64,000 nt of DNA from Williamsia herbipolensis. Its GTDB lineage: Bacteria; Actinomycetota; Actinomycetes; Mycobacteriales; Mycobacteriaceae. Shown piece after piece: positions 45,877 to 53,974 of this stretch. The DNA lies in the NCBI RefSeq assembly GCF_000964005.1, contig NZ_JXYP01000019.1, positions 55,323 to 119,322 on the forward strand, written 5' to 3'. Position numbers and translations under genes: made by a program. The notes under the pieces are model-generated. The model worked only from the letters and a program-made list of their open reading frames with translations. It did not search any database and was not told the origin of the DNA. How positions within the stretch are numbered: the stretch's first letter is position 1; each line of letters opens with the position of its first letter.

Positions 45877-47189
45877 CGACCGCCGCCCGCGTCGAGCGCG
45901 ATCCGCGGCAACCACCCGAGCAGATCCCCGTCGCGATCATCGGCGGCGGACAGGCCGGCCTCTCGGTCAGTTGGCATCTCTCCGACCGCGGCGTCGACCA
46001 CGTCGTCATCGAGGCGCAGACGCCGATGCACCAGTGGGCCGACACCCGCTGGGACAACTTCACCCTGGTCACCCCGAACTGGCACTGCCGGCTACCGGGA
46101 TACGCCTACGACGGCACCGACCCCGACGGGTTCATGACCCGCGACGAGGTCGTCGACTGGCTCGCCGGATGGCTGGAGACCTTCGCACCGCCCTTGATCA
46201 CCCACACCCGGGTGACGCGGTTGGCGCACGGAGCCGACGGTGGTTTCGAGCTGACACTGGAGTCGGCGGGCGAGATCACCACACTGTCGTGCGAGGAGGT
46301 GGTGATCGCGACCGGCGGCTACCCGATCCCAGTGGTCCCGCCCTTCGCCGGATCGATCGATACCGCTGTGCACCAGATGCATTCCGAGGAGTACCGCAAC
46401 GCCGGCGAACTACCGCCCGGCGCGGTCCTGGTCGTCGGGTCGGGTCAGTCCGGTGCGCAGATCGCCGAGGACCTCCACCTCGAGGGCCGCGAGGTCCACC
46501 TCGCGATCGGCAACGCACCCCGGGTCGCGCGCTTCTACCGCGGCCGTGACGCCATGACCTGGCTGGCCGACATGGGCCTCTACGACGTCCCGGCCCGGCA
46601 GTACCCGGGTGGCGCCGCGGCGCGGGAGAAGACCAACCACTACGTCACCGGTCGCGACGGAGGCCGCGACGTCGACCTGCGCGCCTTCGCGCGCGAGGGT
46701 ATGGGGCTCTACGGCACCCTCGTCGACGGTCAGGGGAGCACGCTGCGCTTCGCACCCACGCTCACCGCATCGCTCGACGCCGCCGACGCCGTCTACAACT
46801 CCATCTGTCGCGACATCGACGCCCACATCGACCGCACCGGCGTCGATGCCCCACCGCCGTCTCGCTACACGCCCGTCTGGGAGCCCGACGCCGATCCCAC
46901 CGAACTCGATCTCGCCGCCGCCGGCGTCACCACCATCATCTGGGCCATCGGGTACCGGCCCGACTACCGGTGGATCGAGGCCAGCGCCTTCGACGGCGGC
47001 GGGCGACCCATGCAGACGCGTGGGATCACCGCCGTCGACGGCCTCAGCTTCATCGGACTGCCGTGGATGCACACGTGGGGTTCGGGGCGGTTCCTCGGCA
47101 TCGATCGCGACGCCGGCCACGTCGCCGACGTCATCGCCGACCGGACGGCCGGTCGCGGTGGACCGCTACGCCTGGCGGTCGGTCGGTGA
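45873..47189 (+). CDS. MSMEG_0569 family flavin-dependent oxidoreductase
   Basis: Flavoprotein of 438 residues resembling class B flavin monooxygenases. The FAD motif is VAIIGGGQAGLSVSWHL (near residue 24), a second nucleotide motif VLVVGSGQSGAQIAEDL lies near residue 190, and the ATG-like motif IWAIGYRPDYRW follows. It could oxidise an amine or another nitrogen group, which would make sense upstream of a nitrile, but this is inference. Start overlaps the previous stop (ATGA). It is a constant member of this cluster type. Confidence 0.88.
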   Translation: MTTAARVERDPRQPPEQIPVAIIGGGQAGLSVSWHLSDRGVDHVVIEAQTPMHQWADTRWDNFTLVTPNWHCRLPGYAYDGTDPDGFMTRDEVVDWLAGWLETFAPPLITHTRVTRLAHGADGGFELTLESAGEITTLSCEEVVIATGGYPIPVVPPFAGSIDTAVHQMHSEEYRNAGELPPGAVLVVGSGQSGAQIAEDLHLEGREVHLAIGNAPRVARFYRGRDAMTWLADMGLYDVPARQYPGGAAAREKTNHYVTGRDGGRDVDLRAFAREGMGLYGTLVDGQGSTLRFAPTLTASLDAADAVYNSICRDIDAHIDRTGVDAPPPSRYTPVWEPDADPTELDLAAAGVTTIIWAIGYRPDYRWIEASAFDGGGRPMQTRGITAVDGLSFIGLPWMHTWGSGRFLGIDRDAGHVADVIADRTAGRGGPLRLAVGR

Positions 47190-47240
47190 CCGGCCAGCGC
47201 GGACGATGACGGCCAGAACCCGGACGACAGGGAGGACGCG

Positions 47241-48710
47241 ATGACGGAGAAGTCCATCGGCCGACTGATCTCCGATCGCGCCGCCGATCATCCCGATCGC
47301 GTGCTGATCACCGACCACCACACCGGCGAGCGTGTGACGGCATCCGAGCTCGACCGGCGCAGCAATCGTCTGTCGCGGGTCTTCGCGGGGCTCGGCGTCG
47401 GCACCGACGACCTCGTCACCGTCGCCCTGCCCACCTCGGTCGAGTTCGTCGTGACGTGTGCGGCGATCTGGAAGTGCGGGGCGACACCGCAGCCCCTCGC
47501 ACCCGACCTGCGACCGGCCGAACGATCCGCCGTGGAGGCCGTTGCGCGGCCCGCGCTCGTCGTCGGCGCGCCACCGGTCGACGACACCGTCCCGTGGTGG
47601 CCGACCTGCGCCGTCCCGCCGACGTCGGTGCCGGACGGTCGGGTCGAGGATCGGTGGGCTGCGAGCTGGAAGGCTCCGACGTCCTCGGGGAGCACCGGGA
47701 CCCCGAAGGTGGTGCAGGCGACCGCGCCCGCACGTTTCGATCCCGACGCCGCGACCCCTGCGTTCCTGCCACGATCGGCGGTCGCACTGGTGACCGGACC
47801 GATGTGGCACTCGGCGACCTTCACCTACGCCCTGCGCGGCGTGATGACCGACCACAGCCTGGTCCTCGCCGACCCGCTCGACGTCGCCACCCTGCCGGCG
47901 ATCGTCGCCGAGCACGGGGTGACGTGGATGATGCTCACTCCCAGCCAGATCCATCGCCTCTTCCGGTCCGACGCCGCCCGGCGGTCGGGCGCCGATCTCG
48001 ACTCGCTCGAGACCGTCCTCCACCTGGGCGCACCCTGTCCCGAGGCCGACAAGCGCGCGCTCATCGACCTGGTGGGTCCGCAGCGGGTGGTGGAGATCTA
48101 CGCCGGCAGCGAGTCCAACGGCATCACCATGATCGACGGCGTCGACTGGCTGCGCCATCCCGGCAGTGTCGGACGGCCGCTCGGCGACACCGAGCTGTGC
48201 ATCCGACGCGACGACGGCAGTCGCGCCGACACGGGCGAGATCGGCGAGATCTGGATGCGTCGATCCGGGGGATCGCGCTACCGCTACCTCGGGGCCGACT
48301 CCCACCGCGACGAACAGGGATGGGACACCCTCGGCGACATCGGTGTGGTCGACGAGGGCGGGTGGCTCCACGTCGTGGACCGCCGAACGCATGTGGTGAC
48401 CTGCGCAGGCACCGACCTGTATCCCGCCCGACTGGAGCAGGGCATCGTCGGACACCCGGCCGTCCGCGAGGCCGTGGTCTACGGGTCGCGCACGGCCGAC
48501 GGCGAATCGCGGCTGTGTGCGGTGGTCGACATCGGTGACGCGCAGGTCGGCCGACACAGCATCGAGAGCTTCACCCGCGCGCAGCTCGCCGCGCACTGCG
48601 CCACCGGACCGATCACCGTGCGCCGTGCGCCGATACGCAACGCCGCCGGCAAGGTGCGCCGCTCGTCCCTGCCCGAGACGGTCGGCGCCGGGGCGATCGG
48701 CGAAACCTGA
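47241..48710 (+). CDS. AMP-binding acyl-CoA ligase in the nitrilase cluster
   Basis: ANL-superfamily protein of 489 residues. The P-loop is APTSSGSTGTPKVVQA, A5 is EIYAGSESNGITM, A7 is GWDTLGDIGVVDEGG, and the A10 lysine is kept in IRNAAGKVRRSSL, so it should be active as an adenylate-forming ligase. The substrate is unknown. It is 51 bases downstream of the flavoprotein and ends unit A. It is not one of the genes I remember as core members of Nit1-type clusters, so it may adapt the pathway to an acyl product. An AGGACGCG site precedes the ATG. Confidence 0.82.
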   Translation: MTEKSIGRLISDRAADHPDRVLITDHHTGERVTASELDRRSNRLSRVFAGLGVGTDDLVTVALPTSVEFVVTCAAIWKCGATPQPLAPDLRPAERSAVEAVARPALVVGAPPVDDTVPWWPTCAVPPTSVPDGRVEDRWAASWKAPTSSGSTGTPKVVQATAPARFDPDAATPAFLPRSAVALVTGPMWHSATFTYALRGVMTDHSLVLADPLDVATLPAIVAEHGVTWMMLTPSQIHRLFRSDAARRSGADLDSLETVLHLGAPCPEADKRALIDLVGPQRVVEIYAGSESNGITMIDGVDWLRHPGSVGRPLGDTELCIRRDDGSRADTGEIGEIWMRRSGGSRYRYLGADSHRDEQGWDTLGDIGVVDEGGWLHVVDRRTHVVTCAGTDLYPARLEQGIVGHPAVREAVVYGSRTADGESRLCAVVDIGDAQVGRHSIESFTRAQLAAHCATGPITVRRAPIRNAAGKVRRSSLPETVGAGAIGET

Positions 48711-48733
48711 TCGCAACGCGGGATCGATTGCGT

Positions 48734-48747
48734 AACAACGCGTTGTT
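48734..48747. promoter_or_regulatory. Perfect 14-bp palindrome before unit B of the nitrilase cluster
   Basis: AACAACG-CGTTGTT, perfectly symmetric. It overlaps the shared 21-bp motif at 48740-48760 and may be part of a compound operator. It is about 109 bases before the start of the MSMEG_0572-like gene. Confidence 0.65.
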
Positions 48748-48760
48748 CCATGCACAACCA
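48740..48760 (+). promoter_or_regulatory. Shared regulatory motif of the nitrilase cluster, copy B
   Basis: GCGTTGTTC-n3-GCACAACCA, 95 bases before the ATG at 48856. Its core GTTGT-n7-ACAAC is a perfect inverted repeat. Position and sequence parallel copy A, so both units probably answer to one regulator. Confidence 0.68.
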
Positions 48761-48855
48761 GCCGGAAACGGCCCCCGTATGTACTCGACATCGAACCAGT
48801 CGGGACAACCGCAGAGATGACACCTTCCGTCATCTCCTCACCTCCAGGAGGACCC

Positions 48856-49380
48856 ATGTCCGAGATCGACGACCAGATCGCCGAGAACATCGCGAAGTCT
48901 CTCGCCGAGATCCCGCACCCCTCACTTCCCAAGGGGTCGAACATCTACGGCTCGACGAAGCTGTTCCCCGACTACCAGGCCGAGGACGGGGAGACCTACT
49001 TCACCCTCGTACACGGCATCGCCCACGAGTCGTCGGTGAGCTTCGTCGCCGTCCTGCAGGCCACCCGGGCACTGCGCAAGGGGTTCGAGTCGGCCATCTA
49101 CTTCTACGGTCCCGGCGCCATGAACTGTTCGGCGACACGCGGGTTCCCGACCACCGGCGACTCCGGCTTCCCGGGTGAGCAGAACATCAACGGCTCGCTG
49201 GAGACGTTCATCGCCGAGGGCGGGACGGTCTACTGCTGCCGCTTCGGTCTGGCGCTGCACGGCGGGCGCGAGGAGGACCTGATCGAGGGTGTCATCCCCG
49301 CCCACCCCCTCGACGTGCAGGACGCGCTCATCCATTACGCACGCAAGGGCGCCATCATCAACTCGACGTACATGGTCTAG
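48856..49380 (+). CDS. MSMEG_0572/Sll0783 family nitrogen starvation response protein
   Basis: Protein of 174 residues with a pattern suggestive of a DsrE-like fold: AIYFYGPGAMNCSATRG and TVYCCRFGLALHG would carry exposed cysteines. In Synechocystis the homologue sll0783 is nitrogen-starvation induced and its loss affects polyhydroxybutyrate formation; the biochemical role is unknown. A strong AGGAGG site precedes the ATG. It is first in unit B, nine bases before the radical SAM gene, so the two are likely made in similar amounts. Confidence 0.87.
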   Translation: MSEIDDQIAENIAKSLAEIPHPSLPKGSNIYGSTKLFPDYQAEDGETYFTLVHGIAHESSVSFVAVLQATRALRKGFESAIYFYGPGAMNCSATRGFPTTGDSGFPGEQNINGSLETFIAEGGTVYCCRFGLALHGGREEDLIEGVIPAHPLDVQDALIHYARKGAIINSTYMV

Positions 49381-49389
49381 GAGACGGAC

Positions 49390-50445
49390 ATGTCGGTATC
49401 CACGCGCGTCGATCTCGCCCTGCTCGGATTCCGGGGCGACGCCCCGGTCACCCGGTCACCCGGCGCCGGACCCAGCGACGACGGACATCTCGTCATCGAC
49501 GGACTCAGTGCCGCGATCCCGCGCAACCCGTTGAGCCCGTTCGTGTTCGACGGGGACAGGGTGCTGCTCGACGGCGTGGACACCGGCCTGGACGTCTCGG
49601 CGGTCGACCGTCCGCGGTTCTACGATCTGCAGACCGCAGACGGGGTCGCCTACGAGAAGCTGGCTAAGCTGCACGGGCGGGACGTCCTGGCGACCACGGT
49701 GGTGCAGACCTGCATCCGCTACGGCGAGGACCAACGATGCCGCTTCTGCTCGATCGAGGAGTCGCTGCGGTCGGGGGCCACGGTCGCGGTGAAGAAGCCG
49801 CACGAGCTGGCCGAGGTCGCCGAGGCCGCGGTCCGGCTCGACGGTGTGCGGCAGATGGTGATGACCACCGGCACCTCGGCCGGCAGCGACCGCGGCGCCC
49901 GACATCTCGCGCGGTGTGTGCGTGCGGTGCGTGCGGCGGTACCCGATCTCCCGATCCAGGTGCAGTGCGAGCCGCCCGCGGATCTCGGCACCATCACCGA
50001 ACTCCACGAGGCCGGCGCCCGGTCGATCGGCATCCACGTCGAGTCGCTCGACGACGACGTCCGACGGCGGTGGATGCCGGGCAAGGCCACCGTCGCACTC
50101 TCCGAATACCGGGCGGCGTGGGCGGAGGCGGTGCGCGTCTTCGGGCGCAACCAGGTCTCGACCTACCTGATCGTCGGTCTCGGCGAGGACCCCGATGAGA
50201 TGGTCGCCGGGGCGCGCGAGCTCATCGACGCCGGCGTCTACCCGTTCGTCGTGCCGTTCCGCCCGCATCCCGGCACCCTCGCCGTGGACGTCGACGGCGC
50301 CCGTGCACCCGATGCCGCTGTCCTGGAAAAGGTCTCGCGGGGCGTCGCCGAACACCTACGCCTGTCCGGGATGAGCGGCGCCGACCAGAACGCGGGCTGC
50401 GCCGCCTGCGGCGCGTGCAGCATCCTGCCGAACGTCGGCGGCTGA
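49390..50445 (+). CDS. MSMEG_0568 family radical SAM enzyme
   Basis: Radical SAM protein of 351 residues. The cluster motif is unusual: Cys108, Cys117 and Cys120 in QTCIRYGEDQRCRFCSIEES, a CX8CX2C spacing rather than CX3CX2C. The TIM-barrel continues with MVMTTGTSAG and IQVQCEPPADLG. The C terminus ends with a CAACGAC cluster (C-x2-C-x2-C) that could hold an auxiliary Fe-S cluster. It would start radical chemistry on an unknown substrate. It is coupled to its neighbours by spacings of nine bases before and one base after. Confidence 0.88.
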   Translation: MSVSTRVDLALLGFRGDAPVTRSPGAGPSDDGHLVIDGLSAAIPRNPLSPFVFDGDRVLLDGVDTGLDVSAVDRPRFYDLQTADGVAYEKLAKLHGRDVLATTVVQTCIRYGEDQRCRFCSIEESLRSGATVAVKKPHELAEVAEAAVRLDGVRQMVMTTGTSAGSDRGARHLARCVRAVRAAVPDLPIQVQCEPPADLGTITELHEAGARSIGIHVESLDDDVRRRWMPGKATVALSEYRAAWAEAVRVFGRNQVSTYLIVGLGEDPDEMVAGARELIDAGVYPFVVPFRPHPGTLAVDVDGARAPDAAVLEKVSRGVAEHLRLSGMSGADQNAGCAACGACSILPNVGG

Positions 50446-50446
50446 C

Positions 50447-51901
50447 ATGCGTCCACCGACCGCCGAGATGTCGATCCTCTCCGGGCTGCCGCGGGGTCTC
50501 GACGCCACACGGGTCGGCTTCCTCATCACCCCCGCGACGTCATCCGCGCACCACGACGCCTACCGAAAAATGCGCCGCGAGGCGTTCGTCGACGAGCAGA
50601 AGGTGTTCTCGGGCAGCGACATCGACGACGTCGACGACGACCCGCGCACCCTCGTGCTCGTGGCCGTCACCCCCGAGGGAACCGTGGTCGGCGGGGTGCG
50701 CCTCGCGCCACAGCACGGGTGGGGGATCGACCACAGATCAGGGATCGACACAGCCGACATCGGGTGGTGGACCGGGAGCCGCCTCGTCGTCGACCGGTCA
50801 CGCCACGACGTCGGCATCGGTCCGGCGCTGGTGCGCGCGGCGTGCGCACATGCCTCCGAACGCGGGGTACTGCGTTTCGAGGCGACCGTGCAGCGACCGC
50901 ACCGCCGGATGTTCGCCCACCTCGGTTGGGATGACGTCGGTGTCTGCGAGATCGGCGGCCGACCCCACGTCCGGATGCGGTGGGATCCGCGGCGCATCGA
51001 GCGGGTCGCCGAGCGGACCAAGTCGTTCCTCGCCGAGGCCCTGGCACCGTTCCGACAGCAACCGGGCGGGCTGGGTCCGGCCGGTTTCACCGGCGACGAC
51101 GGCGTACCCGTTCCCGGCAGCGACATCGTCGCCGCCTGCGACGCCATCCTCCCGTCGATGGTGGACCGCGACCCCGAATGGGCCGGCTGGTGTTCGGTGT
51201 TGGTCAACCTCAACGATCTCGCCGCTATGGGGGCCACACCGACCGGTCTCCTCGATGCCGTCGGCGCCACCACACGGTCCCAACTGACCCGGATCGTGCG
51301 GGGTATGGCCGGTGCCGCCTCCGCGTGGGGTGTGCCGGTCCTCGGGGGCCACACCCAGCTCGGGGTGCCCGCCTCCCTGTCGGTGACCGCACTGGGCACC
51401 ACCCGACGACCCGTCCCGGCCGGCGGCGCCGATGTCGGCGACCACCTCCGGGTCACCGTCGACGTCAGTGGCGGATGGCGACCCGGATACCACGGCGGGC
51501 AATGGGACTCGACGAGCACACGCGCCCCGCACGACCTCCGCGCGATGAACGCGATGGTGCGTGATCTCTCCCCGCGCGCGGCGAAGGACGTCAGCATGGC
51601 GGGGATCGCGGGCACCACCGGGATGCTGGCCGAGGCGTGCGGGACCGGTGCGGAGATCGACGTCGCCGCCGTTCCCCGTCCGGGCGGGGTCGACATGGGA
51701 TCCTGGCTGACGTGCTTCCCAGGATTCGCGATGCTCACCGCCGACCGCGCGGGTACCGCGGCGCCCACGGGACTGCCGAGGGATGTCGAGACCGCGGTGT
51801 GCGGACGGCTGACCGCGACCCCCGGTGTGCGCCTGCGCTGGCCGGACGGTGTGACCACGACCGCGGTGAACTCGGGGGTCACCGGACTGGGTCGCGCGTG
51901 A
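50447..51901 (+). CDS. GNAT acetyltransferase - AIR synthase-like fusion (MSMEG_0567 type)
   Basis: Two-domain protein of 484 residues. Residues about 20-180 are GNAT-like (YRKMRREAFVDEQKVF, then GWWTGSRLVVDRSRHDVGIG as the acetyl-CoA loop). Residues about 200-480 resemble PurM/ThiL/SelD ATP-binding enzymes, with VNLNDLAAMGATPTGLLDAV and VLGGHTQLGVPASLSVTAL. PurM-like enzymes phosphorylate an amide oxygen and close or activate it. In cyanobacterial clusters the two parts are separate genes; the mycobacterial MSMEG_0567 is fused as here. It begins one base after the radical SAM stop. Confidence 0.86.
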   Translation: MRPPTAEMSILSGLPRGLDATRVGFLITPATSSAHHDAYRKMRREAFVDEQKVFSGSDIDDVDDDPRTLVLVAVTPEGTVVGGVRLAPQHGWGIDHRSGIDTADIGWWTGSRLVVDRSRHDVGIGPALVRAACAHASERGVLRFEATVQRPHRRMFAHLGWDDVGVCEIGGRPHVRMRWDPRRIERVAERTKSFLAEALAPFRQQPGGLGPAGFTGDDGVPVPGSDIVAACDAILPSMVDRDPEWAGWCSVLVNLNDLAAMGATPTGLLDAVGATTRSQLTRIVRGMAGAASAWGVPVLGGHTQLGVPASLSVTALGTTRRPVPAGGADVGDHLRVTVDVSGGWRPGYHGGQWDSTSTRAPHDLRAMNAMVRDLSPRAAKDVSMAGIAGTTGMLAEACGTGAEIDVAAVPRPGGVDMGSWLTCFPGFAMLTADRAGTAAPTGLPRDVETAVCGRLTATPGVRLRWPDGVTTTAVNSGVTGLGRA

Positions 51902-51926
51902 CCCCCGATCACCCGGGTGGGCGCTG

Positions 51927-52826
51927 ATGGCGCCGATCACCATCGGTGCGGTCGCCGCACACTTCGGTCGCGACCTCGAGCGCAGTGTCGCGAAGGTGGT
52001 CGGGATCATCGAGTCCGCGCGCCGCGACGGCGTCGATCTCCTGGTGTTCCCCGACGCCAGCCTGGGCGGGTACATCGGTGACCTGCGCAGTCCCGACCTC
52101 ACCGAACTGCCGCCGGTGCTCGCCACCGACGGACCCGAGATCGCCGCGATCATCGCCGCGGCCGGCGACATGACCGTGTGTGTCGGGTACGCCGAGGTCT
52201 CCGACGACGGACCAGACGCCGCACGCAGCGGGTACAACTCTGCGGTCTGTGTCAGCGGCGACGGCATCCTCGGTACCCATCGCAAGGTGCACCAACCCGC
52301 GGGGGAGTCGATCGCCTACACCGCCGGCGATCGGTTCACGGCCTTCGACACCCCCGTCGGGCGGATGGGCATGCTCATCGACTACGACAAGACCTTCCCC
52401 GAGGCCGCCCGTGCCGTCGCCGTCGACGGGGCGCATGTCATCGCCGCGTTGTCGGCGTGGCCTGCGAGCGTCACCGACCGCGCGTCACGGCTGCCCGCTG
52501 ACCGCCAGTCGCGCCTGTTCGATCTCTACGACGCCGCCCGTGCGGCGGAGAACCAGGTTGTCCTGGTGTCGTCGAACCAGACCGGCGTGATGGGGTCGCT
52601 GCGGTTCCTCGGCCAGGCGAAGATCGTCGGTCCCGGTGGCGAGATCCTCGCCACGACCCGATCGAAGGGCGGTATGGCCACGGTGACGATGGATGTCGAG
52701 ACCGAGATCACCCGCGCGCGCAAGGTGTTGCACCATCTCGCCGAACGGCGACCCGACACCTACGTTCCCGCGGCACCGACCGTCGCGGGGCCGGTTGCGG
52801 CGCCGCAGACGTTGCCCACGAGCTAG
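51927..52826 (+). CDS. Nitrilase-fold protein lacking the catalytic Glu and Cys
   Basis: Protein of 299 residues, clearly a paralogue of Nit1 across its length (GGY, THRKVHQPAGES, SYTAGD-like and SNQTGVMGSLRFLG segments align). Only the catalytic Lys120 is kept: the glutamate is Asp43 (VFPDASLGGY; GAC at 52053) and the cysteine is Asp152 (LIDYDKTFPEAAR; GAC at 52380-52382). It should not act as a nitrilase or amidase. The frame is open with no decay, so it is probably a conserved pseudoenzyme: a structural partner of Nit1, a ligand sensor, or an enzyme with altered chemistry. It starts 25 bases after the AIR synthase fusion. Confidence 0.88.
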   Translation: MAPITIGAVAAHFGRDLERSVAKVVGIIESARRDGVDLLVFPDASLGGYIGDLRSPDLTELPPVLATDGPEIAAIIAAAGDMTVCVGYAEVSDDGPDAARSGYNSAVCVSGDGILGTHRKVHQPAGESIAYTAGDRFTAFDTPVGRMGMLIDYDKTFPEAARAVAVDGAHVIAALSAWPASVTDRASRLPADRQSRLFDLYDAARAAENQVVLVSSNQTGVMGSLRFLGQAKIVGPGGEILATTRSKGGMATVTMDVETEITRARKVLHHLAERRPDTYVPAAPTVAGPVAAPQTLPTS

Positions 52827-52837
52827 GGAGGAGCCCC

Positions 52838-53974
52838 GTGCACATCGCCCTGGTCACCTACTCCACCAAGCCGCGCGGCGGGGTCGTCCACACCCTGAAC
52901 CTCGCCGAGGCGCTCGTCGACGCGGGCGCGCAGGTGACGGTGTGGTCCTTGGCCCGCGCCGGCGACCGCGGCTTCTTCCGCGCCGTCGATCCACGGGTCC
53001 ACGTGCGGCTCATCGACTTCCCGACCGTCGACGGTGAGACCGTCACCGAGCGGATCGTCCGGTCCATCGACACCATGCGTCGCGCCTTCACCCCCGACGA
53101 CCACGACATCGTGCACGCCCAGGACTGCATCAGCGCGAACGCCGTGGGTCGGTGCATCCGCACCGTGCACCACCTCGACACCTTCACCACCCCGGTGCTC
53201 GCGGACTGCCACGAGAAGGCGATCGCGGAGCCCTACGCCCACATCTGCGTGTCGGCGGCGGTGGCGGCGGAGGTGACCGCGGGCTGGGGTCTAAACCCGA
53301 CCGTGATCGCCAACGGCGTCGACGCCGAGCGGTTCGCCGCAGCCGCGACCGACACCCCCGCGGCCACCGCCGGGCGCGATCGGTGGCGCGACCGACTCGG
53401 CCGCCACATCCTCGCCGTCGGCGGCATCGAGCCCCGCAAGGGCAGCATCGACCTCCTCGAAGCGTATGCGCTGCTACAGATCTCGCACCCCGACGTCGCG
53501 CTGGTGTTCGCGGGCGGTGAGACGCTCTTCGATTACCGCGAGTACCGCGAGGCGTTCGACCGACGTCGCGCCGAACTCGCGGTCGCACCGGTCGTGCTGG
53601 GCACTGTCGACGAGCACGAACTCCCCGCGCTCGTCGCCTCGGCCGAGGTGTTCGCGTTCCCGTCGGTGAAGGAGGGGTTCGGACTCGCCGCGATGGAGGC
53701 ACTCGCCGCCGGTCGTCCGGTCGTCACCCGCGATCTGCCGGTGCTCCGAGAGGTGTTCGGCGACACCGTCGGATACGCCGCCACCGTCGAGGAGCTGGCC
53801 CGGGAGTTGGACGAGGCGATCACCTCCCAGCCCGACCGCACCGACACCGACCGCGCCGACGCGGGCCGCGCCCTCGCGCAGTCGATGACCTGGGAGACCG
53901 CCGCGGCTCGACATCTCGAGTTCTACGCCGCGCACCCCCGCCCGGTCCACTCCCGTCCTGCTCAGCGCACCTGA
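52838..53974 (+). CDS. MSMEG_0565 family glycosyltransferase (GT4)
   Basis: GT-B fold glycosyltransferase of 378 residues. The N-terminal acceptor domain has YSTKPRGGVVHTLNLAEAL; the donor site has EGFGLAAMEALAAGRPVV with the EX7E motif of GT4. It opens with a GGAGGAG ribosome-binding site before GTG 52838, 11 bases after the previous stop. It is present in actinobacterial clusters of this type and suggests that the product or an intermediate is glycosylated. It ends convergent with the nucleoside hydrolase, overlapping by 13 bases, and closes unit B. Confidence 0.87.
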   Translation: MHIALVTYSTKPRGGVVHTLNLAEALVDAGAQVTVWSLARAGDRGFFRAVDPRVHVRLIDFPTVDGETVTERIVRSIDTMRRAFTPDDHDIVHAQDCISANAVGRCIRTVHHLDTFTTPVLADCHEKAIAEPYAHICVSAAVAAEVTAGWGLNPTVIANGVDAERFAAAATDTPAATAGRDRWRDRLGRHILAVGGIEPRKGSIDLLEAYALLQISHPDVALVFAGGETLFDYREYREAFDRRRAELAVAPVVLGTVDEHELPALVASAEVFAFPSVKEGFGLAAMEALAAGRPVVTRDLPVLREVFGDTVGYAATVEELARELDEAITSQPDRTDTDRADAGRALAQSMTWETAAARHLEFYAAHPRPVHSRPAQRT

